From Curtobacterium citreum (GTDB lineage Bacteria; Actinomycetota; Actinomycetes; Actinomycetales; Microbacteriaceae), in NCBI RefSeq assembly GCF_006715175.1, contig NZ_VFMQ01000001.1:1798001-1862000 (forward strand): DNA of 64,000 bases, in the 5' to 3' direction. Numbering within the stretch: position 1 is the first letter of the stretch; the number at the start of each line of letters is the position of its first letter. Both the position numbers and the translations under genes were made by a program. Below are positions 30,401-38,703 of this stretch, piece after piece. The notes beneath the pieces were generated by a model, which saw only the letters and a program-made list of their open reading frames with translations, did no database searches and was not told the DNA's origin.

Positions 30401-32785
30401 CCACTCCGCCCCGTCGGGCAGGGTGACGGCCGAGACGTTGCCGAGGTCGTCGAACAGGGTCGTGATGCGGCGGCCGAGCGGGTCGATGGTCGCGGTGACC
30501 TCGCCGTGCGTGCCGTACTCCACGGCCGTCCGGGAGCCCGTCGGATCCGTGGTGGCGATCACGCGCCCGGCATCGTCGTGTTCGAACCGCCACACGCCGC
30601 CGTCCGGAGCTTCGCGAGCGGTCAGCAGGCCTGCCGCGTCGTATCGGTACGTCGTCCGGGCGCCGAGGGGGGTGACCGCTTCGACGACACGCCCAGCTGC
30701 GTCCCGGGTGAAGGACGCCGTCCCCCCGTCGGCATCCTCGATCGCGACGAGGTCGCCGTGGTCGTCGTGGTGGAACGTGACGACCACACCGGTCGGGTCC
30801 GTGCAGCGAGCCAACTGCCCGGCGCGCCACTCGAGGAGCGTCCGTCCGCCGACGGGATCGGTGACGACGGAAGGGTTCCGGTCGTCGCCCCGGTACTCGT
30901 ACTCGACGATCGCGCCGTCTGCGGTGACCACGGTGGTGGGCCGGTCCTGGTCGTCGTACCCGCACGTCACGTCGGCGCCGTCCGGGGTCACGGTGCGCGT
31001 GCGGCGTCCGCGGTCGTCGTACCCGTGCACCGTCACCGACCCGTCGCGTTCGGTGACGGACACCAGGTGGCCGTGGCGGTCGTAGGACATCGACTGACGC
31101 GCACCGTCGGCGTCGATGATCCCGACGACCCGGCCCTTCCGGTCGGCGATCCACGTGTTCGCGTTGCTGCCGTCAGCGTCCGAGACCGACGTCACCCTGC
31201 CCTGGAGGTACGAGAACCGGACGGTGCGTCCGAACGGAGTGCGCTGTTCGACGACACGCCCCCGGCCGTCGTACGCATTGGTGCACTCGACGACGCCCGT
31301 CGCGGCGGTCACCTGGTCGATCAAGCCGGCGTCGTTCCACCGGTAGCGTCGCGCGCCGACGGTGTCCTGCGCGGCGACGAGGCGGCGCGCATCGTCGTAC
31401 CGGTACTGCACACGCCGGCCATCGGACGCTGAAACTGACACGACGCGGTCGCCTTCGTACTCCACGTCGAGCGCACGACCGAGTTCGTGCTCGAGTCGAG
31501 TGATCCGGTCGTCGGCGTCGCGGAGAGCGGACACGCCCGTGCCCGAGCCACGTCCGGCAGAGAGCCAGACACCGGCGGCGGAGAAGGTCCATCGACCCCC
31601 CGTGTTGTCCGAGACGACGAGGGTGGTCCCATCGCGACGGAGCCAGAGGTCCTGCCCCACGCCGCGACCCCAACCGTCGCCCTCGCGGGGGAAGTCGACC
31701 TGGCGCCCGTCCTCGAGCACGATCGAGGCCAGCTCGTCGCTGAGCTCCAGCCGGATGTCGAGCACCGACGACCAACCGAGACCGAAGGACCCCACCCGGT
31801 CGTCGAGCGAGTTGTACGTCCGCGAGAACCGGAGGGACGCCGCAGCACCGCCGAACGTCAGGTCGTCCTCTGGCTCGAGGAAGTTCCCCGTCGCGGTGTT
31901 CACCGGGTCGTCGGCGAACCCGTTCGTGGGCGGTGTACCCATCGCGGAGAACGGGCCGATGGTGAAGTCGTCGCGTCCGACCGCCACGCCTGCCGCGGCC
32001 AGCGCCGCGGCGATCGAGGCGTCCGAGAGCGTGGCGGGTCCGTTCCCGCCGCCCGCGGCCTCGAACTGCGCGGCGACCGTGTCCGCCCAAGCCGCGTCGT
32101 GCCCGTTGTCCGTAAGCCAGTCCTGTACCGCGGTCACGAGTGACTGCGCGTGCAGCGTGCCCCATCGGGTGTTGCACCCGGACTCGTAGTCGCTGAGGGC
32201 GTTCCGGAACGACGACACCGCGCCGGCGAGGGAGTCGTCGGCCCCCCTGCTGCTCGACGCGAAGGAGCGGAGATCGGCCGGCACCGCTGACGACGTGCCT
32301 CCGCTGCCGCCTCCGGCCGTCGGGATCGTACGACCGCGCACCGAGACGGCATCGGCCTGGAGCTGGGGCTCAGGCTGCGGTTCCGGGGGCTTCGGGTCGT
32401 CCTCGGCGCCGAACCACGTCGACACCTCGTGCGCCGCACCGACGAAGAAGTTCTCCTCACGCTCCCGCTTCCGCGCCTCCCACGCCTTCGCGTCGGCACG
32501 GCGTCGGTCCTCTTGCTCCGCCGCCTGACGGAGTTCGTCGACGAACCCGACGAGTGAGGAGAGCGCCTCGGAGAGCTTGCCGGCGCTGTGCGAGGCGATG
32601 CCGGCGTTGTCGGCGAAGACCTCGGAGAAGTACCCCCGGAACTCCCGCTCCGCGTTCGTCACCGCCGTGGACCGTGCGCCGGTCTGGCCGTCGATCGACG
32701 TCGCGAGCCTGCGCGCCGCAGTCTTCAGCGTGTCAGCGTCGCCGTACGAGTACCCCGTCGGATCGTTGCCGTGGATCTTCGCCAT
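27461..32785 (-). CDS. RHS/YD-repeat polymorphic toxin with C-terminal type-24-like toxin domain
   Basis: A 1774-residue protein. The N-terminal about 260 residues are helical, without a signal peptide, and resemble T7SS-exported toxins. A DUF6531-type entry motif (DPVNTATGNFLEPEDDLTF) follows at about 285, then dozens of YD repeats (RYDAAGR, YEYDARGR). The RHS core ends with FLSTDPV, NPYSFAGNDP and DPLGL. After it come a hydrophobic pre-toxin segment and a C-terminal tip with GPYPQAREFSDDG, IDFTDHGRP and HTNPHQHR, which I recall from polymorphic toxin type 24. The ATG at 32785 has a GGGAG about 6 nt upstream. The tip is AT-richer than the rest. Its cognate immunity gene overlaps the stop. 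Confidence 0.85.
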   Translation of the reverse strand: MAKIHGNDPTGYSYGDADTLKTAARRLATSIDGQTGARSTAVTNAEREFRGYFSEVFADNAGIASHSAGKLSEALSSLVGFVDELRQAAEQEDRRRADAKAWEARKREREENFFVGAAHEVSTWFGAEDDPKPPEPQPEPQLQADAVSVRGRTIPTAGGGSGGTSSAVPADLRSFASSSRGADDSLAGAVSSFRNALSDYESGCNTRWGTLHAQSLVTAVQDWLTDNGHDAAWADTVAAQFEAAGGGNGPATLSDASIAAALAAAGVAVGRDDFTIGPFSAMGTPPTNGFADDPVNTATGNFLEPEDDLTFGGAAASLRFSRTYNSLDDRVGSFGLGWSSVLDIRLELSDELASIVLEDGRQVDFPREGDGWGRGVGQDLWLRRDGTTLVVSDNTGGRWTFSAAGVWLSAGRGSGTGVSALRDADDRITRLEHELGRALDVEYEGDRVVSVSASDGRRVQYRYDDARRLVAAQDTVGARRYRWNDAGLIDQVTAATGVVECTNAYDGRGRVVEQRTPFGRTVRFSYLQGRVTSVSDADGSNANTWIADRKGRVVGIIDADGARQSMSYDRHGHLVSVTERDGSVTVHGYDDRGRRTRTVTPDGADVTCGYDDQDRPTTVVTADGAIVEYEYRGDDRNPSVVTDPVGGRTLLEWRAGQLARCTDPTGVVVTFHHDDHGDLVAIEDADGGTASFTRDAAGRVVEAVTPLGARTTYRYDAAGLLTAREAPDGGVWRFEHDDAGRVIATTDPTGSRTAVEYGTHGEVTATIDPLGRRITTLFDDLGNVSAVTLPDGAEWRFVHDALSRLRTVIDPAGGSWNREYDAIGAVLATVDPTGVRTAAERKRADGTTIVSSAFEDVSVRTDALGRPIGLRQGDGSTTVTVRDAAGRIVESLDGEGGLTRIERDLAGRIVAVTTPAGRTTTYTYDRCGRPETATDPLGGRTSLRYDADGRVVERVDANDDVERTEYDAVGRVTSVDVPGFGIIRYRYDRAGRVVEARDPRFGRRSFRYDAAGQLVAATNGLGGVTRYEYDARGRLVRTTDPRGAVTTRTYTELDKVASSTDPLGRTTSATYDAAGRQISQTEPDGTVLRWEYDAAGRETAQYVDDALVARIERDPRSRTVTISDHTRPDVASAHLLEYDRRGLLVRRVTDGRETRWTYDADGLRTSVHAPDGSVTRIERDPAGRPGTVEHTAFGAVHHEYDGAGRLTAVRTAGTSDSWSHDRGFVVGHTSSDGDSTATTRLTRDRDGRLVGIERPGTTTVYEHDAAMQLVRAGTDGVETTWSYDAAGRLVVEHTKDSTRTFEYDDAGQLVAVTGPEGRTSHEYDARGQRVRSTAPDGTATRYSWDGRGWLRLIAPGSSSTAIHVDALGDLADVDGVRLDWDAAAAVPTLLAVDDSPVLRTSVGLLGGSESPGATGWRTARSTPETDPWQLLASVGGGTEGALSFGADGTPVVAGLEWMGARAYDPATRGFLSTDPVTAPAGAAWGANPYSFAGNDPLHAVDPLGLAPITDAELEAYAAAEQGPLARAAAATGDWFKDNWEYVAGGAMVVAGGALMLTGVGGPLGGMLIGAGADTIIQKATTGEVNWGQVAVSGAFGAVGGGLGAAIGKHFVGNAVEGAVENVANTVVSGQPLTPTDLLGSAAGGAAASAATGGMMSKVHLPSAVNKLGDETPQVKSVPDGQWFPRRPLPRDETTGADLPESDFAHTQLGWRKGSKGPYPQAREFSDDGQVVRTIDFTDHGRPKLHTNPHQHRAVPNPTGGTAQRGDPEPLPELQ

Positions 32786-32868
32786 GTCGTCTCCCCCCGA
32801 TGACCCCTCGATCCTGGCACAGGCCCCATCGCAGCGTCCAGCATGCGGAATGTCGTATGCGACGAGAC

Positions 32869-32916
32869 GACGGACGGGAGGCACGGGGCCAGCTGGCACC
32901 GTGCCTCCCGTCCGTC
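32869..32916. terminator. Hairpin terminator, palindrome family A
   Basis: Arms 32869-32890 and 32895-32916 with one mismatch, loop AGCT. It lies between the sufE stop and the RHS toxin start, both leftward, so here it isolates the toxin gene from sufE transcription. Confidence 0.75.
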
Positions 32917-32928
32917 AGGGGGTGCGGA

Positions 32929-33381
32929 TCAGGCGGCGGCGACCGCCGCCCGCACCTGCCGCTGCACCCGACCGAGCATCCCCACCATGCCGCGGATGCG
33001 CAGCGGGCTGACCGCCTCGCTGAGCCCGATCGTCAGCGGGTAGTCCGACGGGACCGCCAGGACCTCGGACGCGGTGAGGCCGGACAGCCCCTGCGCGAGG
33101 ATCGACGCGAACCCGCGGGTGGTCGGCGCCTCGCGCGGGGCGGTCGCGTGCATGCGGACGACGTCCGGGGCATCGCCGTCGGCCCCGACCGTGACGGTGA
33201 TGAACACGGGGGACTGGCACTCCTCGACGCGCTCGAGCTCGTCCTCGTGCCCCTGCAGTCGCTCGGGCAGCGCGGGGAGCTCGTCGGAGAACTCGAGGAG
33301 CAGCTGGAGGCGGTCCTGCTGCGAGAGCTCGAGGAAGTCGTCGCGGATCTCGGCGAGGGAACGGGGGAGTTCGGTGCTCAT
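32929..33381 (-). CDS. sufE: Cysteine desulfuration protein SufE family
   Basis: A 150-residue SufE-type sulfur acceptor that takes persulfide from a cysteine desulfurase and passes it on for Fe-S cluster assembly. The acceptor cysteine is C55 in EECQSPVF, and the family's [24 protein letters not shown]-terminus is present. The ATG overlaps the upstream sulfurtransferase stop (ATGA), so the two act as a unit. Confidence 0.9.
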   Translation of the reverse strand: MSTELPRSLAEIRDDFLELSQQDRLQLLLEFSDELPALPERLQGHEDELERVEECQSPVFITVTVGADGDAPDVVRMHATAPREAPTTRGFASILAQGLSGLTASEVLAVPSDYPLTIGLSEAVSPLRIRGMVGMLGRVQRQVRAAVAAA

Positions 33382-34283
33382 CGAGAGGGAACGGTACCCG
33401 GTTCGGTGCCGACGGCGATCGGGACGCGGACGGCGCTGCCCCACTCGGTCCACGACCCGTCGTAGTTCCGCACGTTCTCGTAGCCGAGCAGGTGCTGCAG
33501 CACGAACCAGGTGTGGCTCGACCGCTCGCCGATGCGGCAGTACGCGATGACCTCGTCCGCGTCGCCGATCCCGGCACCGTCGCGGTACACCGCGTCGAGC
33601 TCCTCGCGCGACTTGAAGGTGCCGTCCGGTGCGGCCGCGGTGGCCCAGGGGATGTTAACGGCGGTCGGCACGTGGCCGGCGCGCAGGGCGCCCTCTTCCG
33701 GGTATTCCGGTGCGGTGGTGCGCGAGCCGTCGTACTCGGCGGGGCTCCGCACGTCGATCAGGGGCTTGCCGAGGTGCGCGAGCACGTCGTCCTTGAAGGC
33801 CCGGACCGGCTCGTCGTGGCGCTCGACCACCGGGTAGTCGACGGGCGTCACCTCGGGGCGGTCGGTCGTCAGGGCACGGTCCTCGGCGATCCACTTCGCC
33901 CGGCCGCCGTCGAGCAGGCGGACGTCCTCGTGCCCGAAGAGCGTGAAGACCCAGAGGGCGTAGGCGGCCCACCAGTTGTTCTTGTCGCCGTAGATCACGA
34001 CGGTGGTGTCGCGGCCGATGCCCTTGCCGCCGACGAGTCGCGCGAACGCCTCGCCGTCGACGTAGTCGCGCTGCACCGGGTCGTTGAGGTCGGTGTGCCA
34101 GTCGATCTTCACCGCTCCGGGGACGTGGCCCGTCTCGTAGAGCAGGACGTCCTCGTCGGACTCCACGACGACGAGGTCGGGGGTCCCGGCGTCGAGCTGC
34201 TCCTGGAGCCACTCGGTCGACACCAGGCGCTCCGGGTGGGCGTAGGCGGCGAACTTCTCGGACGGGTCGACCGGTGCGGTCAT
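33378..34283 (-). CDS. Thiosulfate/3-mercaptopyruvate sulfurtransferase (tandem rhodanese)
   Basis: A 301-residue protein with two rhodanese domains. The catalytic cysteine is C249 in the active-site loop [11 protein letters not shown] of the C-terminal domain; the N-terminal domain has no cysteine in its loop and is structural. It transfers sulfane sulfur, probably feeding the co-transcribed SufE. The ATG has TGGAGG 8 nt upstream. The neighbouring 34284-34425 is a divergent promoter region shared with zapE. Confidence 0.88.
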   Translation of the reverse strand: MTAPVDPSEKFAAYAHPERLVSTEWLQEQLDAGTPDLVVVESDEDVLLYETGHVPGAVKIDWHTDLNDPVQRDYVDGEAFARLVGGKGIGRDTTVVIYGDKNNWWAAYALWVFTLFGHEDVRLLDGGRAKWIAEDRALTTDRPEVTPVDYPVVERHDEPVRAFKDDVLAHLGKPLIDVRSPAEYDGSRTTAPEYPEEGALRAGHVPTAVNIPWATAAAPDGTFKSREELDAVYRDGAGIGDADEVIAYCRIGERSSHTWFVLQHLLGYENVRNYDGSWTEWGSAVRVPIAVGTEPGTVPSR

Positions 34284-34326
34284 CGGGGGTACCTCCAGGG
34301 TGCGGGACGAACGGGGCGGCCGAGGC

Positions 34327-34332
34327 TAGGAT
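34327..34332 (+). promoter_or_regulatory. -10 box TAGGAT upstream of zapE
   Basis: TAGGAT fits the actinobacterial TANNNT -10. The predicted leader of about 85 nt ends with GGAGG 8 nt before the TTG start. Confidence 0.4.
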
Positions 34333-34425
34333 CGGTCCTCGGTGCCCGCGGGCAACGGTACGCGCAACGTGCCGTCCGCCACCTGCAACGTGACACCGCA
34401 CGACATGCTTCCCGGAGGGGCCCAC

Positions 34426-35424
34426 TTGCCTGCACACCTCGTCGACCGTGACCCGCAGGTGACGCCGCAGCAGATGGCCGCTGCGCTCGTGCCGCCGCCG
34501 CAGTTCGCGGACGCCTCGTTCGCGAGCTACCGACCGGACCCGGAGTACCCCTCGCAGGCGGCGGTCCGCGACGCGGTCGAGGCCTTCGTCGCGACCCGGC
34601 CGGAGCCGGCGAAGCGCGGCCTGTTCGGTCGCCGCAAGCCCGCCGAGGCGCCGGCGCGCTCGGGTGTGTACCTGGACGGCGGGTTCGGCGTCGGCAAGAC
34701 CCACCTGCTCGCCGCGGCGTACCACGCGGAGCCGTCCCGCAAGACCTTCGGCACCTTCATCGAGTACACGGCGCTCGTCGGTGCGCTCGGGTTCCAGGGC
34801 ACGGTCGACCTGCTCCGCGGGACCGCGCTCGTCTGCATCGACGAGTTCGAGCTGGACGACCCCGGCGACACGATGGTGATGACCCGGCTCATCAAGGAGC
34901 TGGCGGACACCGGCACCCGCTTCGCGGCGACGTCGAACACCCCGCCGGGCGCGCTCGGCGAGGGCCGGTTCGCGGCGCAGGACTTCCTGCGCGAGATCCA
35001 GGCGATGTCCGATCGCTTCGAGACCATGCGGATCGACGGGCTCGACTACCGACGCCGCGCGGTCGACGAGCACGCCCGGACGGTCGACGACGTCCCCGCG
35101 GCGCTGCCGACCGGGGCGACCACGCTCGACGACTTCCGGTCCGTCGTCGCGCACCTGGCGTCGGTGCACCCCTCGAAGTACGTCGCGCTGGTCGACGGAC
35201 TCGACGCCGTCGGCCTGACCGACGTCGCGGCGTTCACCGACCAGACCGACGCGCTGCGGTGGGTCGCGCTCGTCGACCGGCTGTACGACGCGCAGGTCCG
35301 GATCGTCGCGTCCGGCACGCCGCTCGACCAGGTGTACCCGCAGGCGATGCTCGAAGGCGGGTACCGGAAGAAGTACCTGCGCGCCGCGTCGCGCGTGGTC
35401 GCGCTGTCGCGCGCCGCGGACTGA
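34426..35424 (+). CDS. zapE: Cell division protein ZapE (AFG1-like AAA+ ATPase)
   Basis: A 332-residue ATPase with Walker A GFGVGKTHLL, Walker B ALVCIDEFELDD, a sensor motif TSNTPPGALGEG, and the C-terminal YRKKYLRAASR. In E. coli ZapE destabilises FtsZ under stress; mitochondrial homologues act in proteostasis. The TTG start at 34426 was chosen over an upstream GTG (34342) because GGAGG lies 8 nt before it and the extra 28 residues look non-coding. Between Walker A and the N-terminus there is a family-typical linker with GLFGRRK. Confidence 0.87.
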   Translation: MPAHLVDRDPQVTPQQMAAALVPPPQFADASFASYRPDPEYPSQAAVRDAVEAFVATRPEPAKRGLFGRRKPAEAPARSGVYLDGGFGVGKTHLLAAAYHAEPSRKTFGTFIEYTALVGALGFQGTVDLLRGTALVCIDEFELDDPGDTMVMTRLIKELADTGTRFAATSNTPPGALGEGRFAAQDFLREIQAMSDRFETMRIDGLDYRRRAVDEHARTVDDVPAALPTGATTLDDFRSVVAHLASVHPSKYVALVDGLDAVGLTDVAAFTDQTDALRWVALVDRLYDAQVRIVASGTPLDQVYPQAMLEGGYRKKYLRAASRVVALSRAAD

Positions 35425-35487
35425 CGGACGCCACGGCCACCACCACCGCGGCCGTCTGACGGGGGCGGCTGGCGGGGCGGCGACCCA

Positions 35488-35533
35488 CCGGACGGGAGGC
35501 ACGTGGCGGGGCCGCCACGCGCCTCCCGTCCGG
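35488..35533. terminator. Hairpin terminator after zapE, palindrome family A variant
   Basis: Arms CCGGACGGGAGGCACGTGGCG (35488-35508) and its near-complement (35513-35533), one mismatch, loop GGGC-like. It lies between zapE and amt. Confidence 0.7.
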
Positions 35534-35581
35534 GGGGTGTCCTGCTCCCCGAAACACGACGTTTACAGAACGGCCCACCGC

Positions 35582-35619
35582 GTTACACCCACGAAACAGT
35601 TCGTGCTCCCTCGTGAAAC
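35582..35619 (+). promoter_or_regulatory. GlnR-type nitrogen control box upstream of amt
   Basis: GTTAC-6 nt-GAAAC at 35582-35597, with a further GAAAC exactly 22 nt later at 35615-35619, fits the actinobacterial GlnR a-site/b-site pattern (GTnAC-n6-GAAAC repeated). An extra GAAAC and TTTAC pair lies at 35551-35566. GlnR activates ammonium-transporter genes under nitrogen limitation; binding here is inferred. Confidence 0.6.
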
Positions 35620-35689
35620 CTCGCCTCGCCAGACTCATCAGCACCCGAGGCGGAACCGAGAGCCGCCTGCATTCGCGAGAGGTGAACAG

Positions 35690-36964
35690 ATGCTTGATCA
35701 GGGCCAAACCGGCTTCATCATGATCATGGCGGCGCTGGTGTTGTTCATGACACCCGGCCTCGCCTTCTTCTACGGCGGCCTCGTGAAGGCCAAGTCCGTC
35801 ATCAGCATGATGATGATGTCGTTCGGGGCGATCGCGCTCGTCGGCGTCCTCTGGGTGCTCTACGGCTACGCGATCGCCTTCGCGAACACCGGCGACCACA
35901 CCGCCGTGACCGGCATCGTCGGCTTCTTCAGCATCGACTGGAACCAGATCGGCCTCGGCCAGGCGTTCGAGCAGTCGCAGGCGACGAAGCTCGCCGCCCC
36001 CTACCCGGACCTGGCGTTCGTCGGGTTCCAGGCCACGTTCGCGATCATCACCGTCGCCCTGATCTCCGGTGCCATCGCCGACCGCGCCAAGTTCGGCGCC
36101 TGGATGATCTTCGCCGGTGTCTGGGTGACGGTCGTCTACTTCCCGGTCGCCTCCTGGGTCTTCAACCTGACCTCGGGCTGGGCAGCGACCTGGGGTGTCA
36201 TCGACTTCGCCGGTGGGACCGCGGTCCACATCAACGCCGGTGCCGCCGGACTCGCCCTGGCGCTCGTCCTCGGCAAGCGCGTCGGCTTCGCCAAGGGCGC
36301 GCACAAGCCGCACAACCCGCCCTTCGTCCTCCTCGGTGCCGCCATCCTGTGGTTCGGCTGGTTCGGCTTCAACGCCGGTTCGGCCGGCGCTGCGAACAGC
36401 ACTGCCGCGCTCGCCTGGGTGAACACCCTCGCCGCTCCGGCTGCCGCGGTGCTCGGCTGGCTGCTCATCGAGAAGCTCAAGGACGGCAAGGCCACCTCCG
36501 TCGGTGCCGCCTCGGGTGCCGTCGCCGGCCTCGTCGCGATCACGCCGGCCTGTGCCAACCTCACCCCCGGTTGGGGCATCCTGCTCGGCTTCCTCGCCGG
36601 TGTGATCTGCTGCTTCGCGATCGACCTCAAGTACAAGCTCGGCTTCGACGACTCGCTCGACGTCGTGGGCGTCCACCTGGTCGGCGGCATCTTCGGCACG
36701 CTCTACCTGGGCATCTTCGCCAACACGACCGGTCTGATCTACTCGGGCTCCCTGGTCCAGCTCGGCAAGCAGGCCGCCGCCGCCGGTGCGGTCGGTGCGT
36801 ACTCGTTCGTCCTCGCGCTCGTGATCGGCTTCGCCATCGAGAAGACCATCGGCTTCCGCGTCAAGACCGAGGACGAGGTCGCCGGCATCGACACCGCCGT
36901 CCACGGTGAAGAGGGCTACGTCCTCTACGAGGAGTCGGACAAGACCCCGGTGTCGGTCCGCTAG
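35690..36964 (+). CDS. amt: Ammonium transporter (Amt family)
   Basis: A 424-residue membrane protein with about 11 transmembrane helices that conducts ammonium/ammonia into the cell. Family landmarks are GLAFFYGGLVKAKS, GGTAVHINAGAAGLALALVL, ILWFGWFGFNAGSAG and the late DVVGVHLVGGIFGTL with the pore histidine region. The ATG at 35690 has GAGAGGTG upstream. No glnK/glnD follows, unlike in many actinobacteria, so the gene stands alone between two palindromic terminators. The GlnR-like box upstream suggests nitrogen-starvation control. Confidence 0.95.
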   Translation: MLDQGQTGFIMIMAALVLFMTPGLAFFYGGLVKAKSVISMMMMSFGAIALVGVLWVLYGYAIAFANTGDHTAVTGIVGFFSIDWNQIGLGQAFEQSQATKLAAPYPDLAFVGFQATFAIITVALISGAIADRAKFGAWMIFAGVWVTVVYFPVASWVFNLTSGWAATWGVIDFAGGTAVHINAGAAGLALALVLGKRVGFAKGAHKPHNPPFVLLGAAILWFGWFGFNAGSAGAANSTAALAWVNTLAAPAAAVLGWLLIEKLKDGKATSVGAASGAVAGLVAITPACANLTPGWGILLGFLAGVICCFAIDLKYKLGFDDSLDVVGVHLVGGIFGTLYLGIFANTTGLIYSGSLVQLGKQAAAAGAVGAYSFVLALVIGFAIEKTIGFRVKTEDEVAGIDTAVHGEEGYVLYEESDKTPVSVR

Positions 36965-36982
36965 ACACCGCACCTCCCGCAC

Positions 36983-37020
36983 GACGGGCCCCGCGCACAC
37001 AGCAGGCGTGGGGCCCGTCG
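36983..37020. terminator. Terminator after amt
   Basis: Hairpin GACGGGCCCCGCGC / GCGTGGGGCCCGTC, about 18 nt after the amt stop codon. Confidence 0.7.
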
Positions 37021-37078
37021 TCGTATGCGGGGCGTGTGACCGCGTCGCGCCGGTCTCGTGCCGCTCTCGTGCCGAGTG

Positions 37079-37139
37079 GAACCACGGATGCGACATCGAA
37101 CCGGCCCTGCGGCCTGGTTCGATGTCGCATCCGTGGTTC
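37079..37139. terminator. Palindrome family B copy 2 (convergent terminator)
   Basis: Perfect 24-bp arms (37079-37102 and 37116-37139), loop of 13 nt, between convergent amt and the aldo/keto reductase. The arms match those at 17803-17863 except for two central bases. Confidence 0.75.
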
Positions 37140-37178
37140 GTCGGCGTGGACGGCGCGAGCGAGGACGCCGCGGTTAGG

Positions 37179-38150
37179 TCACCAGGCGAAGTCCTCCGGT
37201 GAGGTCTCGTGCCCCGGGAACAGCTCGTCGAGCCGCGCCAGCGCCGCGTCGTCGAGGCGGATGTCGGTCGCGCGGACGGCGGACTCCCACTGCTCCATCG
37301 TGCGCGGGCCGGTGATCGGGGCGGTGACGCCCGGCTGGTGCAGCAGCCACGCGAGGGCGAGCTCACCCGGGGTGTGCCCGAGCTCCTTCGCGAACGACTC
37401 GTAGGCAGACAGCTGGTCGCGGTGGCCCTCGACGTACTCGGCGCTGCGGCCGCTCAGCCGACGGGAACCCTGCTCGGTCTTCTCGATGATGCCGCCGAGC
37501 AGCCCGCCCTGCAGCGGGGACCACGGGATGAGCCCGAGGCCGTAGTGCCGGGCGGCCGGGAGGACCTCGCGCTCGACGTCGCGGACGACGAGGTTGTAGA
37601 TCGACTGCTCACTGACGAGCCCGAGGAAGTTGCGGTGCCGCGCGGCTTCCTGGGCCTGGGCGATGTGCCACCCCGCGAAGTTCGAGGAACCGACGTAGAG
37701 CACCTTGCCCTGCGCGACGGCGAGCTCCATCGCCTGCCAGATCTCGTCCCACGGGGTGTCCCGGTCGACGTGGTGCATCTGGAACAGGTCGACGTGGTCG
37801 GTCTGCAGCCGGCGCAGCGACGCGTCGAGCGACTGCCGGATGTTGAGCGCCGACAGCTTGCCGCCGTTCGGCCAGTCGATCATCTCGCCGTAGACCTTCG
37901 TGGCGAGGACCGTCTTCTCGCGGCGGCCACCGCCCTTCGCGAACCAGCGGCCGATGATCTCCTCGGTGGCGCCCTTGCCCACCGAGCCGCCGTAGCCGTT
38001 GGCCGTGTCGAAGAAGTTCACGCCGAGCTCGTGCGCCCGGTCCATGATCGCGTGGGAGTCGTCCTCGCTGGTCTCCGGTCCGAAGTTCATGGTGCCGAGC
38101 ACCGCCCGCGACACCGACAGCCCTGTCCGTCCGAGGTGTGTGTAGTCCAT
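37179..38150 (-). CDS. Aldo/keto reductase
   Basis: A 323-residue (alpha/beta)8-barrel NADPH-dependent oxidoreductase. The catalytic tetrad is recognisable: Asp and Tyr in FFDTANGYGG, Lys in ATKVYGEM, and His in FQMHHVD. The cofactor-binding end shows ITGPRTMEQWESAV. It resembles the YajO/Tas-like group. The natural substrate cannot be read from sequence. The gene is monocistronic. Confidence 0.9.
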   Translation of the reverse strand: MDYTHLGRTGLSVSRAVLGTMNFGPETSEDDSHAIMDRAHELGVNFFDTANGYGGSVGKGATEEIIGRWFAKGGGRREKTVLATKVYGEMIDWPNGGKLSALNIRQSLDASLRRLQTDHVDLFQMHHVDRDTPWDEIWQAMELAVAQGKVLYVGSSNFAGWHIAQAQEAARHRNFLGLVSEQSIYNLVVRDVEREVLPAARHYGLGLIPWSPLQGGLLGGIIEKTEQGSRRLSGRSAEYVEGHRDQLSAYESFAKELGHTPGELALAWLLHQPGVTAPITGPRTMEQWESAVRATDIRLDDAALARLDELFPGHETSPEDFAW

Positions 38151-38262
38151 GGCCCCGGTCTACGCCCGGGGCGCTGGGCGCGCCAGGCCCTGAGGGTACC
38201 GGTCTCGGTGCGGGGTACAACGGAAGGTCAGGACGACGGCCCGAACCACGAGAGGAACCCCG

Positions 38263-38658
38263 ATGCCCGCGAAGGACGAGATCCCCAGCACACTCCGCCG
38301 GTCGCCGCAGCACGCGCAGGACGTGTACGCCGCCGCGCTCGACTCCGCGAACGAGACCTACGGACCGGGGGAGCGTGCGCACCGCACCGCCTTCGCCGCG
38401 GTCAAGCACGAGTACGAGAAGGTCGGCGACCACTGGGAGGCGAAGGGGTCCGCCGGCCCGTCCGACGAGGGTGCCGCCGGCACCCGCGGCTCCGGTGAGA
38501 CCCAGGGCGGCGTCGACGCGAACGCCACGAAGGCGCACCTGCTCGAGGTCGCGCGCCGCCTGGACGTGCACGGCCGCTCGACGATGGACAAGGGTGAGCT
38601 GGTCGAGGCGATCAAGAAGGCGAACGACCGCGCCACCGCAGCCGCCCGGGAGGACTGA
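38263..38658 (+). CDS. ChaB-domain protein with Rho-N/SAP-like C-terminus
   Basis: A 131-residue protein. The N-terminal about 60 residues match ChaB (IPSTLRRSPQHAQDVYAAALDSAN, ending with VGDHWEAKG). A Gly/Ser-rich linker follows, and the C-terminal about 40 residues (KAHLLEVARRLDVHGRSTMDKGELVEAIKKA) look like a Rho N-terminal or SAP-type nucleic-acid-binding helix pair. ChaB was named as a cation-transport regulator but the function of stand-alone actinobacterial proteins is unclear. The ATG is preceded by a GAGAGGA-type SD. Confidence 0.8.
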   Translation: MPAKDEIPSTLRRSPQHAQDVYAAALDSANETYGPGERAHRTAFAAVKHEYEKVGDHWEAKGSAGPSDEGAAGTRGSGETQGGVDANATKAHLLEVARRLDVHGRSTMDKGELVEAIKKANDRATAAARED

Positions 38659-38703
38659 GGCGCATTCCTGCTCGGGCATGTGGAGCGCACCGAGGGGAGT
38701 AGC

